Source of the DNA: Pseudomonadota bacterium | Lineage (GTDB): Bacteria; Pseudomonadota; Gammaproteobacteria; Thiotrichales; Thiotrichaceae | DNA: 64,000 nt | Assembly (NCBI GenBank): GCA_002747435.1 | Contig: PDPH01000047.1 | Coordinates: forward strand, 110,853-174,852 | Reading direction: 5' to 3' | Shown here: positions 31,425-41,481 of the stretch, one piece after another | How the letters are laid out: every line of letters starts with the position of its first letter | How positions within the stretch are numbered: position 1 is the stretch's first letter | Position numbers and translations under genes: made by a program | Notes under the pieces: model-generated | What the model was told of the DNA's origin: nothing | Database searches by the model: none | What the model saw: only the letters and a program-made list of their open reading frames with translations

Positions 31425-33250
31425 GTCGCACCGCCTGAATTGGTTTTGCTCTGTGTTCTGCTCTGTTTGACTTGCTGTAACTGCTGTAAATCATCTGGAG
31501 GTATATCTAATAGACGCAAAGACTCTGTCATAACTTTAGCAAACACGGGAGCAGCAGCACGACCACCGCTACCATCGACTCGTGGCTCATCAATTTGTAC
31601 CGCGACCACTAAACGAGGACGACTGGCAGGCGCAATCCCGATAAAACTGGTCAGATAACGATCAGTACGATATTTACCATTATCGAATTTATAAGCAGTC
31701 CCCGTCTTGCCCGCGACTTGATACCCTTCAATCATCGCGCGCCGCCCCGTACCCTTTGTGGTCACAACAGCGTGCATCATATCTAAAACAGAGCGCGCTG
31801 TTTCGGGCGACATAGCTTGGATAGCCAGTGGTGACTCCGTACGCTTGTAAATGGTAGCAGGTGATAGTTTGCCTGCTGCTGCGAAGGGTGTATAAGCGTG
31901 AGTTAGCTGTAACAAACTAGCTGACAAGCCATAACCGTAGCCGTGCGTGGCATGATCTACTTTTCGCCACTCTGCATAATTGCGTAACACGCCAGAAGTT
32001 TCACCTGGTAAACCTACAGCAGGAATTTGCCCAAAGCCAACTCGACTCAAAAACATCCAATGGTCACGGGGGCGAATCATCAATGCAATACGAGTAGCAC
32101 CAACATTGCTAGACTTGGCAAGCAAAGTCGATAAAGAAATTGAACCATAATTACCCGGATCACTTACTTTGTATTTGCCAAAATTAATATGCCCCGGTGA
32201 AGTATCAATCTCCACACTCGCATCAATCACCCGCGCTTCCAAGCCAGCCGCAACCGTTAGTGGCTTTAAAGTAGAACCTGGCTCAAATTTGTCAGTGACC
32301 GCGCGATTACGATAGTGACTGGCCTCCAACGCTTTACGATTATTAGGATTAAAAGATGGCAAATTGGCCAAGGCCAGAATTTCACCATTATGAGCATCCA
32401 TCACGATCAAGGAACCGGCTTTAGCCTTTAAGCGAGTCACCTGCGTTTTCAGCTCACGATAAGCGATATATTGAATACGGCGGTCAATACTTAAATGCAC
32501 TGATTGCCCGGGTATCATGTCTTCGATACTTTCAATATCCTCGATAATACGACGACGACCATCTCGCACAACACGCTTCTTGCCAACACGCCCTGCCAAC
32601 TCGGCATCTTTTGCTTTTTCGACGCCTTCAATACCTTTACCATCGATATTGGTCATGCCAACAACATGACCAGATGTTTCTGCTAATGGATAAAAACGTC
32701 TATATTCAGCCGTACTTTCGACACTAGGCAAATCCAAGGCCAAAATTTCTTCAGCTAAATCAATTGGTAACTGGCGTCCTAAGTAGAAAAAGCTTTTGTC
32801 ACGTGCAGCTTGCAAACGCTCCAGTAATTCACCCGACGGCTTATCCAATAAAGTTTCAATACGAGCTAAACCCTGCTCAAGGCGCACAAAACGCTCACCC
32901 GCAGTAGCCGCATCCTCCCCCGCTGCTGTACCAATCTGCTGAGCAATATCGTAGTCATCACGTAGCTTGTCGCGTTCAGCCAATAATAAACGAGGATTAC
33001 ACCACAAAGATTCAACTGGAGAGCTAACCGCCATAGGGTCGCCATTACGATCCAGTATCATGCCACGGTAAGCAGGCACACTGACCACCCGCGTCTGCCG
33101 CTCCTCAGCACGCTCTTGCAGCATATTTTTTTGAAAGACTTCTAACCAAGCCGCACGCAACAATAAAACGCCAATGATAGCCAATAAGGCCAACATCAGA
33201 AACCTGCGTCTTCCTTGAAAAACAGGCGATATTGTTTTTCGACGTTTCAT
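31421..33250 (-). CDS. ftsI: Peptidoglycan D,D-transpeptidase FtsI (PBP3)
   Basis: RGMILDRNGDPMAVS; AKSSNVG; AGKTGTAYKF. Confidence 0.97.
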   Translation of the reverse strand: MKRRKTISPVFQGRRRFLMLALLAIIGVLLLRAAWLEVFQKNMLQERAEERQTRVVSVPAYRGMILDRNGDPMAVSSPVESLWCNPRLLLAERDKLRDDYDIAQQIGTAAGEDAATAGERFVRLEQGLARIETLLDKPSGELLERLQAARDKSFFYLGRQLPIDLAEEILALDLPSVESTAEYRRFYPLAETSGHVVGMTNIDGKGIEGVEKAKDAELAGRVGKKRVVRDGRRRIIEDIESIEDMIPGQSVHLSIDRRIQYIAYRELKTQVTRLKAKAGSLIVMDAHNGEILALANLPSFNPNNRKALEASHYRNRAVTDKFEPGSTLKPLTVAAGLEARVIDASVEIDTSPGHINFGKYKVSDPGNYGSISLSTLLAKSSNVGATRIALMIRPRDHWMFLSRVGFGQIPAVGLPGETSGVLRNYAEWRKVDHATHGYGYGLSASLLQLTHAYTPFAAAGKLSPATIYKRTESPLAIQAMSPETARSVLDMMHAVVTTKGTGRRAMIEGYQVAGKTGTAYKFDNGKYRTDRYLTSFIGIAPASRPRLVVAVQIDEPRVDGSGGRAAAPVFAKVMTESLRLLDIPPDDLQQLQQVKQSRTQSKTNSGGAT

Positions 33251-33519
33251 TCTCGAATCACCCTGATATTCTCTGCGGTCGGTTTTTGCATATCCAGCTT
33301 CTTACTGGCGCGTCGCTCTACATGCCCCTGATTAAGACGGGTGCTGTGCTCTAGAACTAGCTCACTCCAACTGGAGTTTAATTGCACCTGCTTTTTCTCA
33401 AGCTGTTGTAACTCAATAAATAATTGACGAGCATGATGACGATTGCTTGCTACCATTATAGCCATGGCTACAATGCTTATGTACAAAACGATCAAGCTAC
33501 CCATGTGCCAACGATTCAT
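33247..33519 (-). CDS. ftsL: Cell division protein FtsL
   Basis: 90 aa, one TM plus short coiled coil, between rsmH and ftsI. Confidence 0.9.
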   Translation of the reverse strand: MNRWHMGSLIVLYISIVAMAIMVASNRHHARQLFIELQQLEKKQVQLNSSWSELVLEHSTRLNQGHVERRASKKLDMQKPTAENIRVIRE

Positions 33520-33553
33520 TACTCAACAGCCACTTTATATATAGTTGAAATAA

Positions 33554-34486
33554 TTAAACTTTCTCAGCAACACGCATGATGGCACTGCGCGCCCTGACAT
33601 TTATGGAAACTTCATCAGCCGAAGCGCGTATTGGTTTACCTATCAGTTTCATTGCCACATTCGTATTGGTCTCCATAACAGGCAAACCTTTTGGTAAACG
33701 TGGCGGTGTTGATTGCTCACGCATAAACCGTTTGACCAAGCGATCTTCAAGGGAGTGAAAGCTAATTACGACCAACCTTCCATTGGGCGCTAACCACTCC
33801 TTGGCTTGCTGCAAAACTGTTTCAATGTCTTCCAACTCCCGATTGATTTTTATACGTATCGCCTGAAAGCTGCGCGTTGCTGGATGTTTTCCCTGTTCAT
33901 GCTTTGGGATGGAGCGAGCAATTAAATCAGCTAGTTGCAAGGTCGTCAGCAAAGGCTTTGCTACCCGAGACTTGACAATATTACGCGCAATCTGCCGAGA
34001 AAAGCGCTCTTCACCATAACGCCACAATACGGCTGCTATTTCCTGCTCTGTGGCACTAGCCAACCATTCGCTGGCTTTAAGACCCCTAGAGACATCCATA
34101 CGCATGTCTAAATCACCATCACGCCTAAAACTAAACCCACGCGTGGCATCATCTAGCTGGGGTGAAGAGACCCCTAAATCCAATAACAAGCCGTTCGGGC
34201 ATCTTTCAATGCCAACTGCGTGTAAAGCAGTCGGAAAATCTCGAAACGAACCATGCCAAATAACAAAGCGTTTATCACCCTGATGACGCAAACGTGCCGC
34301 TTCAATGGCAGCTCCATCCTTGTCAATGGCAACCAAACGTCCCTTGTCGCTCAGATGGCTCAACATGGTAGCTGAATGCCCACCCCGACCATACGTACCA
34401 TCGATATAAATACCGTCTGCCTGTATATTTAAAGCCCGCACCGCCTCATTCAGCAAAACGGTTTCATGTTGTAAGTGGCTACTCAT
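33554..34486 (-). CDS. rsmH: 16S rRNA (cytosine-1402-N4)-methyltransferase RsmH
   Basis: HETVLLNEAVRAL; YIDGTYGRGGHSATML; LLLDLGVSSPQLDDATRGFSFRRDGDLDMRMD. Confidence 0.98.
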   Translation of the reverse strand: MSSHLQHETVLLNEAVRALNIQADGIYIDGTYGRGGHSATMLSHLSDKGRLVAIDKDGAAIEAARLRHQGDKRFVIWHGSFRDFPTALHAVGIERCPNGLLLDLGVSSPQLDDATRGFSFRRDGDLDMRMDVSRGLKASEWLASATEQEIAAVLWRYGEERFSRQIARNIVKSRVAKPLLTTLQLADLIARSIPKHEQGKHPATRSFQAIRIKINRELEDIETVLQQAKEWLAPNGRLVVISFHSLEDRLVKRFMREQSTPPRLPKGLPVMETNTNVAMKLIGKPIRASADEVSINVRARSAIMRVAEKV

Positions 34487-34941
34487 TACATGGAAACCTG
34501 GTTGAAGATGTCCACTGCCTCATCTTCATCCTGAGCTTCCTGCAACCAAAGATCACGAGCTACCTGCCACGTATCCGCATCCCATAACTCAAACTTATTG
34601 GCTTGACCTACTAGCACTGCCTTCTTGTCCAAACCGGCATATTCACGTAGCGGCGCCGGTAGTAGGACTCTTCCTTGTGTATCCAACTCAAGTTCAGCCG
34701 CATGGCCTAGAATCAAACGCTGCATATTGCGTACTCGCCGATTCATATTGGGCAAACTCATTAAGGTTTGCTCAACTTTTAGCCATTGATCCATTGGATA
34801 GATCAGGAGGCACTTATCTGCATGGTCGACGGTAACAACGATCTGGCCAGAAGCACTTTCTACAATGGCATCACGATACTTGGCAGGCATGGAGAGCCTT
34901 CCTTTGATATCGATCGAGATGTTTGAGATGCCACGGAACAT
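34486..34941 (-). CDS. mraZ: Transcriptional regulator MraZ
   Basis: FRGISNISIDIKGRLSMPAKYRDAI; ELDTQGRVLLPAPLREYAGL. Confidence 0.97.
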   Translation of the reverse strand: MFRGISNISIDIKGRLSMPAKYRDAIVESASGQIVVTVDHADKCLLIYPMDQWLKVEQTLMSLPNMNRRVRNMQRLILGHAAELELDTQGRVLLPAPLREYAGLDKKAVLVGQANKFELWDADTWQVARDLWLQEAQDEDEAVDIFNQVSM

Positions 34942-34951
34942 ATGCCTTTAA

Positions 34952-35016
34952 CCCACTTTAGCCCACCTCCGACCTATAAACGGGAAAACAGACCACTTTT
35001 TCCCACTTTATTCCAC
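34952..35016 (-). promoter_or_regulatory. Five MraZ-box-like GTGG(G/A/T) repeats in 10-bp register
   Basis: Minus strand: GTGGAATAAA-GTGGGAAAAA-GTGGT at 35016-34992, then GTGGGCTAAA-GTGGG at 34966-34952; all starts differ by multiples of 10. Confidence 0.75.
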
Positions 35017-35026
35017 CAATAATTGA

Positions 35027-35055
35027 ATGATAGGAGCTGAATTCCAAGCTGTCAA
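35027..35055 (-). promoter_or_regulatory. Sigma70-type promoter of mraZ/dcw operon
   Basis: Minus strand TTGACA (35055-35050), 17-nt spacer, TATCAT (35032-35027). Confidence 0.7.
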
Positions 35056-35243
35056 TTAAATGGCTAAGAAAAGCTTTAAAGTGCAATTAGTTGAGCAAAA
35101 TAGCTAAAGTATTTTTAAAAGAAATAAAGCTGAATTGATTAAAACAAGAAAGTTAAACTGGATTCTTAAGAAACAACATTAGGCAGCTTAAACGGATTTA
35201 AATTTTTATTACTTAAGCCTTTGAGGATAAGAGAACATAATAA

Positions 35244-35617
35244 ATACAGTCGATCTGTAAGCCGGGTTCTGTCGTGGACAACCATTCATCTAGAACCTAT
35301 GTCGCCATAGGCCTCAAGCAACCTACCCGAATGCAATGCGGGCCACACCATAGCATCCCTATTTGGTTTTGCTCCGAACGGGGTTTACCCTGCCACACAC
35401 TGTTACCAGTGGCGCGGTGCGCTCTTACCGCACCTTTTCACCCTTACCTTGAGCATATCTAAGTATATTCAAGGCGGTTTATTTTCTGTGGCACTTTCCG
35501 TCGACTCACGCCGCCCAGGCATTACCTGGCATTCTGCCCTATGGAGCCCGGACTTTCCTCCCTTTTGTTACAAAAATAATATTTGCAACAAAACAGCGGT
35601 TGCCCGATCAACTGAGG
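35244..35617 (-). ncRNA. rnpB: RNase P RNA (bacterial class A)
   Basis: Minus strand contains GGGAGGAAAGTCCGGGCTCCATAGGGCAGAATGCCAGGTAA and ends GACAGAACCCGGCTTACAGATCGACTG; P1 pairs CAGTTGATC (35614-35606) with GATCGACTG (35255-35247). Ends approximate. Confidence 0.95.
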
Positions 35618-35699
35618 ACGTATTTATAACAAAAAAAGGGGCGAAAGTCTCTTGTTAATCGTAGGTAAATATTGCATTCACCTGCGGTTTAATGAGCAA

Positions 35700-36623
35700 C
35701 TAATAGCCAGTTTCTACCAAAGCATTGAAAGCCTTAACAAAACGTGCGTGCTGTCGATAATCCTGATCATGCAACAACATATGCGTTTGCATTAAAAAAG
35801 CAGGCAAGCCCCGATCCCAATATTGTTTCAAAGGCGAAGGCTGCACCCCCGGCAAATGCACAGGAATACTCAGGGAAGCTATGCTGTTCAAACCCTGCTG
35901 ATTCAGTGCTTTTTTCAGCTTACGCAATGATTTGGTATCATCCAAGCGTCCATACAAAGCCAGTTCACTGCGTGATGAAGGCATCAGCAAATTCAAATAA
36001 CGCCACTGTCCTCCCATGTAAGCGGCATAAGGTGTATTCATGCCTGGCATCAACAATAAAATTGTGCTTGTTTCAGGATTGTACTGCTCCATTTGTTCCA
36101 CCTGATACAAACTGGCATTGATCAGGCTATCTAACAAATCATCCGCTCTATGCAAAAAGATAGACAACTCAAGTTGTAAAGCCGTTTCTTTTTTAGTACT
36201 CAGTTGGGAGGCCAACTCAAGCAAAGCAGTGGTCGCCGTTAGCGGCTCAGTCAAAGGGTGATCCAACACAACATAGTGCAGCGTAATCAGTAGCTTATTC
36301 TCAGAGGCTGTTCCTAGGCTCATTTTAATCACCCGTTGCCCACCGCCCCTGTCTAATTGTTCTGCCACACCTAGTTTAGATAGACGATCAAACAAAAAAT
36401 CACTGGTGGCATCAAAAATATCACTCACATTATCTGTCGAAGCGTAAATCGACAGTAGCTCTTGACGGCTCTGAACAAACGCTTGCTTTTCTATATTGTC
36501 TAGTGCAGATGCACCTAAGGAAAAGGAAAATACCGGCTGAGTTAATATGTACCACAGCAGTACGACCATCACTATCAAGGCCAGCAAAATATCAGTAGCT
36601 CGCCTGAACATCCAATTACTCAT
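35700..36623 (-). CDS. Membrane-anchored protein of unknown function
   Basis: 307 aa with one N-terminal TM (DILLALIVMVVLLWYIL) and a soluble domain; no family recognised with confidence. Confidence 0.7.
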   Translation of the reverse strand: MSNWMFRRATDILLALIVMVVLLWYILTQPVFSFSLGASALDNIEKQAFVQSRQELLSIYASTDNVSDIFDATSDFLFDRLSKLGVAEQLDRGGGQRVIKMSLGTASENKLLITLHYVVLDHPLTEPLTATTALLELASQLSTKKETALQLELSIFLHRADDLLDSLINASLYQVEQMEQYNPETSTILLLMPGMNTPYAAYMGGQWRYLNLLMPSSRSELALYGRLDDTKSLRKLKKALNQQGLNSIASLSIPVHLPGVQPSPLKQYWDRGLPAFLMQTHMLLHDQDYRQHARFVKAFNALVETGY

Positions 36624-36739
36624 GCACTCATCCTTTTAAGGGCTTGTCTTTCTTTAGCTATGAACACAAGAATCATCCTATTTCTCATCATTTCAAGCTA
36701 GAATGAAAGCATAGAACATTTAACCGTTGTGAGACCATT

Positions 36740-37216
36740 ATGAAAAGCTATCAAAATATCTTATGCCCAGTAGATTTTTCTCCTATCAGCCAACGCATTG
36801 CCTATCGGGCGCATGATTTGGCACAGTATTATCAAGCCCCATTGACACTCATCCATGTGATTGAAGACTATCCAATGGGCGTTGAACCCTTTGGCGAACC
36901 CGCCGCACTGATTATCCCTCCTGAGCTTCAGGAGCAACATTTAGAAACAGCGTACAAAAATCTCAAAGAACTCAGACAACAACTTAACTTCTCTGACACA
37001 GTAGGCTTAAAAGTTGTTGATGGCACGCCTAGCGATGCCGTTATTTTTTATGCCAAAGAGCATAGCATTGATTTGATCGTTGTAGGCCATAATAGCCATA
37101 AAGGTTTTTTGGGTTTTATGATGGGCTCAACTGCTTCTACCATTTTAAAGCATGCAGAATGTGACGTCTTTATTCTGCAAAACCGCCCATCTGATAGTAG
37201 TAACAGCGCTAACTAA
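36740..37216 (+). CDS. Universal stress protein (UspA family)
   Basis: NILCPVDFSPIS ... DLIVVGHNSHKGFLGFMMGSTASTILKHAECDVFIL. Confidence 0.93.
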   Translation: MKSYQNILCPVDFSPISQRIAYRAHDLAQYYQAPLTLIHVIEDYPMGVEPFGEPAALIIPPELQEQHLETAYKNLKELRQQLNFSDTVGLKVVDGTPSDAVIFYAKEHSIDLIVVGHNSHKGFLGFMMGSTASTILKHAECDVFILQNRPSDSSNSAN

Positions 37217-37239
37217 AAGATGATCTCAGCATTAGCATA

Positions 37240-38232
37240 GTGCCCAGCATTAGTGGATATACTGCCTTAATGGATCAAAGTTTGTCTATTACCCTCATCT
37301 TAGAGGGTGGTCTCCCAAGCCTGTATCTGAACATACAGGATAACTATAATAGTCCCGCGCAGGTTTTTAGTGCTCCGCTAGAACTGATTGATTTCAATCT
37401 GTTAGTCGACAGCGCTCAAACCACAGGTGACTATTACTTCATTACTGCATCACCTGATAATCCACGCTTTCAGTTAGAGTCCGCCATCTTCGTCAAGCAT
37501 CATGACGGCAAAATTCTTTGGGATTTAGTCTACGAGCATTACGAGCCTTTTCTCAATATAGAACTAGAAGAAGCAGATACTTTTGAAGAAAGCATCATCA
37601 CCTTCAGCTTTGATCCATTTCAGTATGTCAGCGCTTTGTATCAAGCTGCACAATTATGTAATCAACTACAGACAACGACCTTTTTATTATCTGAAAAACA
37701 CACCCAAGAAGAACACCCCTTAAACAGTATTCGCCAACAAACTTCACGCTTGCAATTGCTTTGGCAAAAGTATGGCCAAACCAAGCATATGATCAAAGAT
37801 GGCCAACCCACGCAGAACATAGACCCATTCGCTCGCAATGCCGAAACACAGTGGTTACAGGAACTCTTAGAGACTTTGGACTCCCTGTATCAGGACAATA
37901 TGATGGACAATACGGATGCTTACCTAGACTCACTACCTGATGAGCTTGTAAGCCAATTCGAAAACAATAGCCAGCAACTACAAGAAGCCTTACTCAAACG
38001 CTGGGAAATGCTAGTAGACTCATTGACTGAAGAGGAAGCAGACGCTTTGGAAAATGCGCAAACGAGCACCCGTTTTCCGAATAGCTTAAAACTACGCCTA
38101 ATGCGCGAGTTTCTTGAGGGAAACCCCTCCATACTACTCGGCAACCCACACTATAACGCTCAAACAAACGGGGAGAACGTTGTTGATATACAACATTGGA
38201 AACGCAGACAAAACAACGATCAGAAACTCTAA
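37240..38232 (+). CDS. Conserved-looking acidic cytosolic protein of unknown function
   Basis: 330-aa ORF, start may be 37267 (MDQSLSITL); no signal peptide or TM; no recognised domain. Confidence 0.65.
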   Translation: MPSISGYTALMDQSLSITLILEGGLPSLYLNIQDNYNSPAQVFSAPLELIDFNLLVDSAQTTGDYYFITASPDNPRFQLESAIFVKHHDGKILWDLVYEHYEPFLNIELEEADTFEESIITFSFDPFQYVSALYQAAQLCNQLQTTTFLLSEKHTQEEHPLNSIRQQTSRLQLLWQKYGQTKHMIKDGQPTQNIDPFARNAETQWLQELLETLDSLYQDNMMDNTDAYLDSLPDELVSQFENNSQQLQEALLKRWEMLVDSLTEEEADALENAQTSTRFPNSLKLRLMREFLEGNPSILLGNPHYNAQTNGENVVDIQHWKRRQNNDQKL

Positions 38233-38266
38233 ACCCCAAGATTTAGCAGCGTAGGAGTGAAACTAT

Positions 38267-38878
38267 CTATTTGGCTAATACTGGCTGTAAGCGCGGTGCA
38301 AGTTGCACAATAAAATCACGGTTTAATGCCATCCAAATAATTAAAGGCGCAATCATAGGTAGTAACAATGTGCCACTTTGGTAAGCCATTGCAATAATAT
38401 CCGCTTGCCAAGTAGTTATAGATTGTTGCTGCTGGAACGCAGCCCCCACATCAAAGGTTAGCGTTTTTAATACACTAAAGAACATACTAAATACTTCTAC
38501 AGGTAGAAGCAGACACAAGCCAGCTAGCAGCTTCAACCACTTATCTTGCCCGGACACAGCTAATATCAATGCAGCCAACAGTGGCAAACTATAACCATAG
38601 ATTAAGGGATTCAAATGAAATCCCAGTAAATCTTCTGCGGGGGGCGGTGATACGATATTACCCACAGCATCATGACCAAAATTAGAGGCCAAAATCAAAT
38701 AATGACCCTCCAGCTTAAGCCACAACACCGACTCTGGAAAAAAAACATCTAACAAGACCCCCGTCAACCAAGTCACCGGCGCTAAGTGCCACCGAGCGCT
38801 GACATACCAAACGAAGAAAGCCAGTGGGAAAAACAGCACAACTCTCAACATAAAACGGTGTAGTGGATGATGTATCAT
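38267..38878 (-). CDS. Exosortase H-associated membrane protein
   Basis: Polytopic protein overlapping by 4 nt with the exosortase gene; pattern recognised from XrtH loci. Confidence 0.65.
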   Translation of the reverse strand: MIHHPLHRFMLRVVLFFPLAFFVWYVSARWHLAPVTWLTGVLLDVFFPESVLWLKLEGHYLILASNFGHDAVGNIVSPPPAEDLLGFHLNPLIYGYSLPLLAALILAVSGQDKWLKLLAGLCLLLPVEVFSMFFSVLKTLTFDVGAAFQQQQSITTWQADIIAMAYQSGTLLLPMIAPLIIWMALNRDFIVQLAPRLQPVLAK

Positions 38879-39390
38879 GCCACAGCCGGTAAATTAGGTG
38901 GATCGGTACGCCCTGTTTCAGGCAAATAGTGCACCCAAATCAAAAAGACAATGAGCGCATCCAGCATAATCAGAGCTTGCCAAATATAAAGATGCGCCCA
39001 GTCAAACACAGCTTGGCTCCACTGCCCCAAATAGAACAGACTAATAATACGTAGCAAATTCAGACCCTGAATCGCAACAAAGCCCCATAGCAAACCTTTC
39101 AGCTTATAAACACCAGGCGCTGGAAAAGCAATCATAGCGGCTAATAAAACAATCATGGCTTCCACACCATTACAACCCGGCTCTATTGAAACAGCGAAGC
39201 CTGTGGAAAGACTGCTTAGCACCTTGCCGGAAGCATACACATTAGCGTCAAACAGCGATATAAGCCAACCACTGACGTTAGCCAGCAAACCCGTCCAAGG
39301 CAGTATGACGGTCTGCTGCACGGCTTGTAACATTTCGACCCCAAACAACACAAGCTGCGCTAAAAGAAACAGCAATAGGAAACGTAACAT
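38875..39390 (-). CDS. xrtH: Exosortase, XrtH-type
   Basis: Multi-TM protein with EPGCNGVEAM (Cys), GLNLLRIISLFYLG (Arg) and WAHLYIWQ (His) in exosortase order. Confidence 0.85.
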   Translation of the reverse strand: MLRFLLLFLLAQLVLFGVEMLQAVQQTVILPWTGLLANVSGWLISLFDANVYASGKVLSSLSTGFAVSIEPGCNGVEAMIVLLAAMIAFPAPGVYKLKGLLWGFVAIQGLNLLRIISLFYLGQWSQAVFDWAHLYIWQALIMLDALIVFLIWVHYLPETGRTDPPNLPAVA

Positions 39391-39499
39391 GGTAATTTGT
39401 TTTATTGAATAAATTGAGCTGGTCAGTGTAACAAAAATTACACACCGACTGAAGTCATAAATTAATATTTCTTATAATAAAGCCAAAGCATACTTAATT

Positions 39500-40756
39500 C
39501 TATGAAATAGATGACTCCAAAGTGTCTAAACAAGTCAATACCTCATCGACCGACTGCATACGCCACTCTGGCGATTTGGCTAGAAGCCTATCAATTAAAG
39601 GCTGATAAACGGCGAACTGTACAGGCAGTTGGGGAATGGGATCAAATACATGCTTCTGCAACACTTCTGCTAAAGACGAACCAAGATAAGGCTTTTCCCC
39701 CAGCAATAACTCATACAATAACACCCCCAAAGCATATAAATCCGACTGCACACTGGCAGGCTCACCCGTAATACGCTCTGGACTCACATAAAATGGCGTA
39801 CAGTAAATTTCATCCTCACGCAAAAAGCCGGTATCAAGTAATAAACGCCCTTCAATACCAAAGTCCAATAACACCGGCGTCCCATCAGAACGAATAAAGA
39901 TATTGGATGTTTTCAAATCACGGTGCAACATGGATAAAGCATGGAGCACACCTAATGTTTCAGCGATCTGCCTAAACCAGCTCAGCAATTGTCTAGTATC
40001 CTGCTCCCCCATATTTTTACCTAAGTCTGCCAGTATCTGCTTCAGATTTTCACCTTCCACATACTCCATCAACAAATAAACAGCATCCTCACTCACACCA
40101 GCACTTAACATTTTAACTAAACCTGGCGGTTGCAACCTTGCTAGGCTGTTCGTATCTGCAATAAAACTGGCAAACGCACGGCGATCCACTCCTTTTACTG
40201 CAAACTTAAATCGTTTAATGACTGCACGCTGCCCCTGTGCCTGCTCAGCCAAAAAAATCACTGCATTATCACTATTGTGCAAAACTTCCAGCAATTTCCA
40301 ACCAGGCAGATGCAAAGGGTAATCCTGCAACACTCGGCGTACTGTTAATAAAGAGACCATACGTAACGCCAATTCACTAGCAGTGCTCTGTGAGGACAAA
40401 CACAAATCAGCCACTTGAAACCAGTCATCCTGCACCTCATGCTGCTCAAGCATAAGCACCAATAAAGGGCGGCGTCGATTAAACTTATCTACCTGTCGTA
40501 TAGACTCCAGCCATTGTGCTGCCTCCGCCATATGCACATCACAGCGAACAATCACTAGATCGTACCCTTGGCCTAGCCACTCAGGCCAATCAACTGAATG
40601 CTCACAGTAAAAATGCTGAATATCCGCCGTTGGAAAAGAATGCTGCAATGCCATTTCAAGATCCAAGCGCACAGGCGAACCGCTCTCTACTAGCAAAAAT
40701 CTTGAGACATATGGATTTTTCAGTTTAGATGTCTCCAGTGAGACGCTCTGATTCAC
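39500..40756 (-). CDS. Ser/Thr protein kinase with N-terminal receiver-like domain
   Basis: Kinase motifs AVIKRFKF, LHRDLKTSNIFI, DFGIEG, SPERITGEPASVQSDLYALGVLLYELL; N-terminal alpha/beta region RFLLVESGSPVRLDLEMAL...YDLVIVRCDVHM. Confidence 0.85.
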   Translation of the reverse strand: MNQSVSLETSKLKNPYVSRFLLVESGSPVRLDLEMALQHSFPTADIQHFYCEHSVDWPEWLGQGYDLVIVRCDVHMAEAAQWLESIRQVDKFNRRRPLLVLMLEQHEVQDDWFQVADLCLSSQSTASELALRMVSLLTVRRVLQDYPLHLPGWKLLEVLHNSDNAVIFLAEQAQGQRAVIKRFKFAVKGVDRRAFASFIADTNSLARLQPPGLVKMLSAGVSEDAVYLLMEYVEGENLKQILADLGKNMGEQDTRQLLSWFRQIAETLGVLHALSMLHRDLKTSNIFIRSDGTPVLLDFGIEGRLLLDTGFLREDEIYCTPFYVSPERITGEPASVQSDLYALGVLLYELLLGEKPYLGSSLAEVLQKHVFDPIPQLPVQFAVYQPLIDRLLAKSPEWRMQSVDEVLTCLDTLESSIS

Positions 40757-41050
40757 ATCCCCACCCCTACCTTTATAATTTGTTTCTTTAATTAAGCCAC
40801 TTGACTTTCAGTCGCATGCAACGAGTTTAGATCAAGCCCCCCGCTTTTTCAGGAAAATAGCACCAAAGCCCACTGAATCAAAGTTCAGGCAAAGCCTCAT
40901 TATGAGAGAAGTCTCGCAATTGACAAGCATTAGCTGCTCATGCAAACTTACGCGCCTTTGTTTATATGCAATTTATCCTAGGCGGCATTTGTCCGCTCAT
41001 CCTTGCTTCACTGCTCAGGGCAGGAGGCTGTTAATCCACAAGGAGACTTC

Positions 41051-41461
41051 ATGAGACATTACGAAATTGTCTTCCTGGTTCATCCAGATCAAAGTGAACA
41101 AGTACCCGCGATGGTGGAACGTTACCGCGCATTGGTTACTGAAAATAACGGCAGTATCCATCGCTTAGAAGATTGGGGTCGTCGTCAACTAGCTTATCCC
41201 ATTAATAAAATACATAAAGCGCATTATGTTCTGATGAACATCGAGTGTGACGCAGAAACACTCACCGAGCTAGAAAGTATTTTCCGCTTCAATGACGCTA
41301 TTATCCGTACCATGACCCTTCGGCGCGATCATGCCATTACGGAAGCTTCCCCTCTCAATAAAGAAAATGAAAGCAAACTCAACAAGCGTCCAATACGCCG
41401 CGAAGAAGTGGAAAATGATGAATCGCATGACAGCAGCGATGCTGAGTCTGACGACGAATAA
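41051..41461 (+). CDS. rpsF: 30S ribosomal protein S6 with acidic C-terminal tail
   Basis: [25 protein letters not shown]; start at 41051 after aaggag. Confidence 0.97.
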   Translation: MRHYEIVFLVHPDQSEQVPAMVERYRALVTENNGSIHRLEDWGRRQLAYPINKIHKAHYVLMNIECDAETLTELESIFRFNDAIIRTMTLRRDHAITEASPLNKENESKLNKRPIRREEVENDESHDSSDAESDDE

Positions 41462-41481
41462 GCACCCAAGGAGAATACACT

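Noticed and set aside
35274-35658. Plus-strand ORFs 35274..35462 and 35449..35658
   Set aside because: They cover the RNase P RNA gene on the opposite strand and are not proteins.
36740-38232. UspA plus hypothetical gene as a novel two-gene system
   Set aside because: Adjacent on the same strand only; no sequence evidence of functional linkage.
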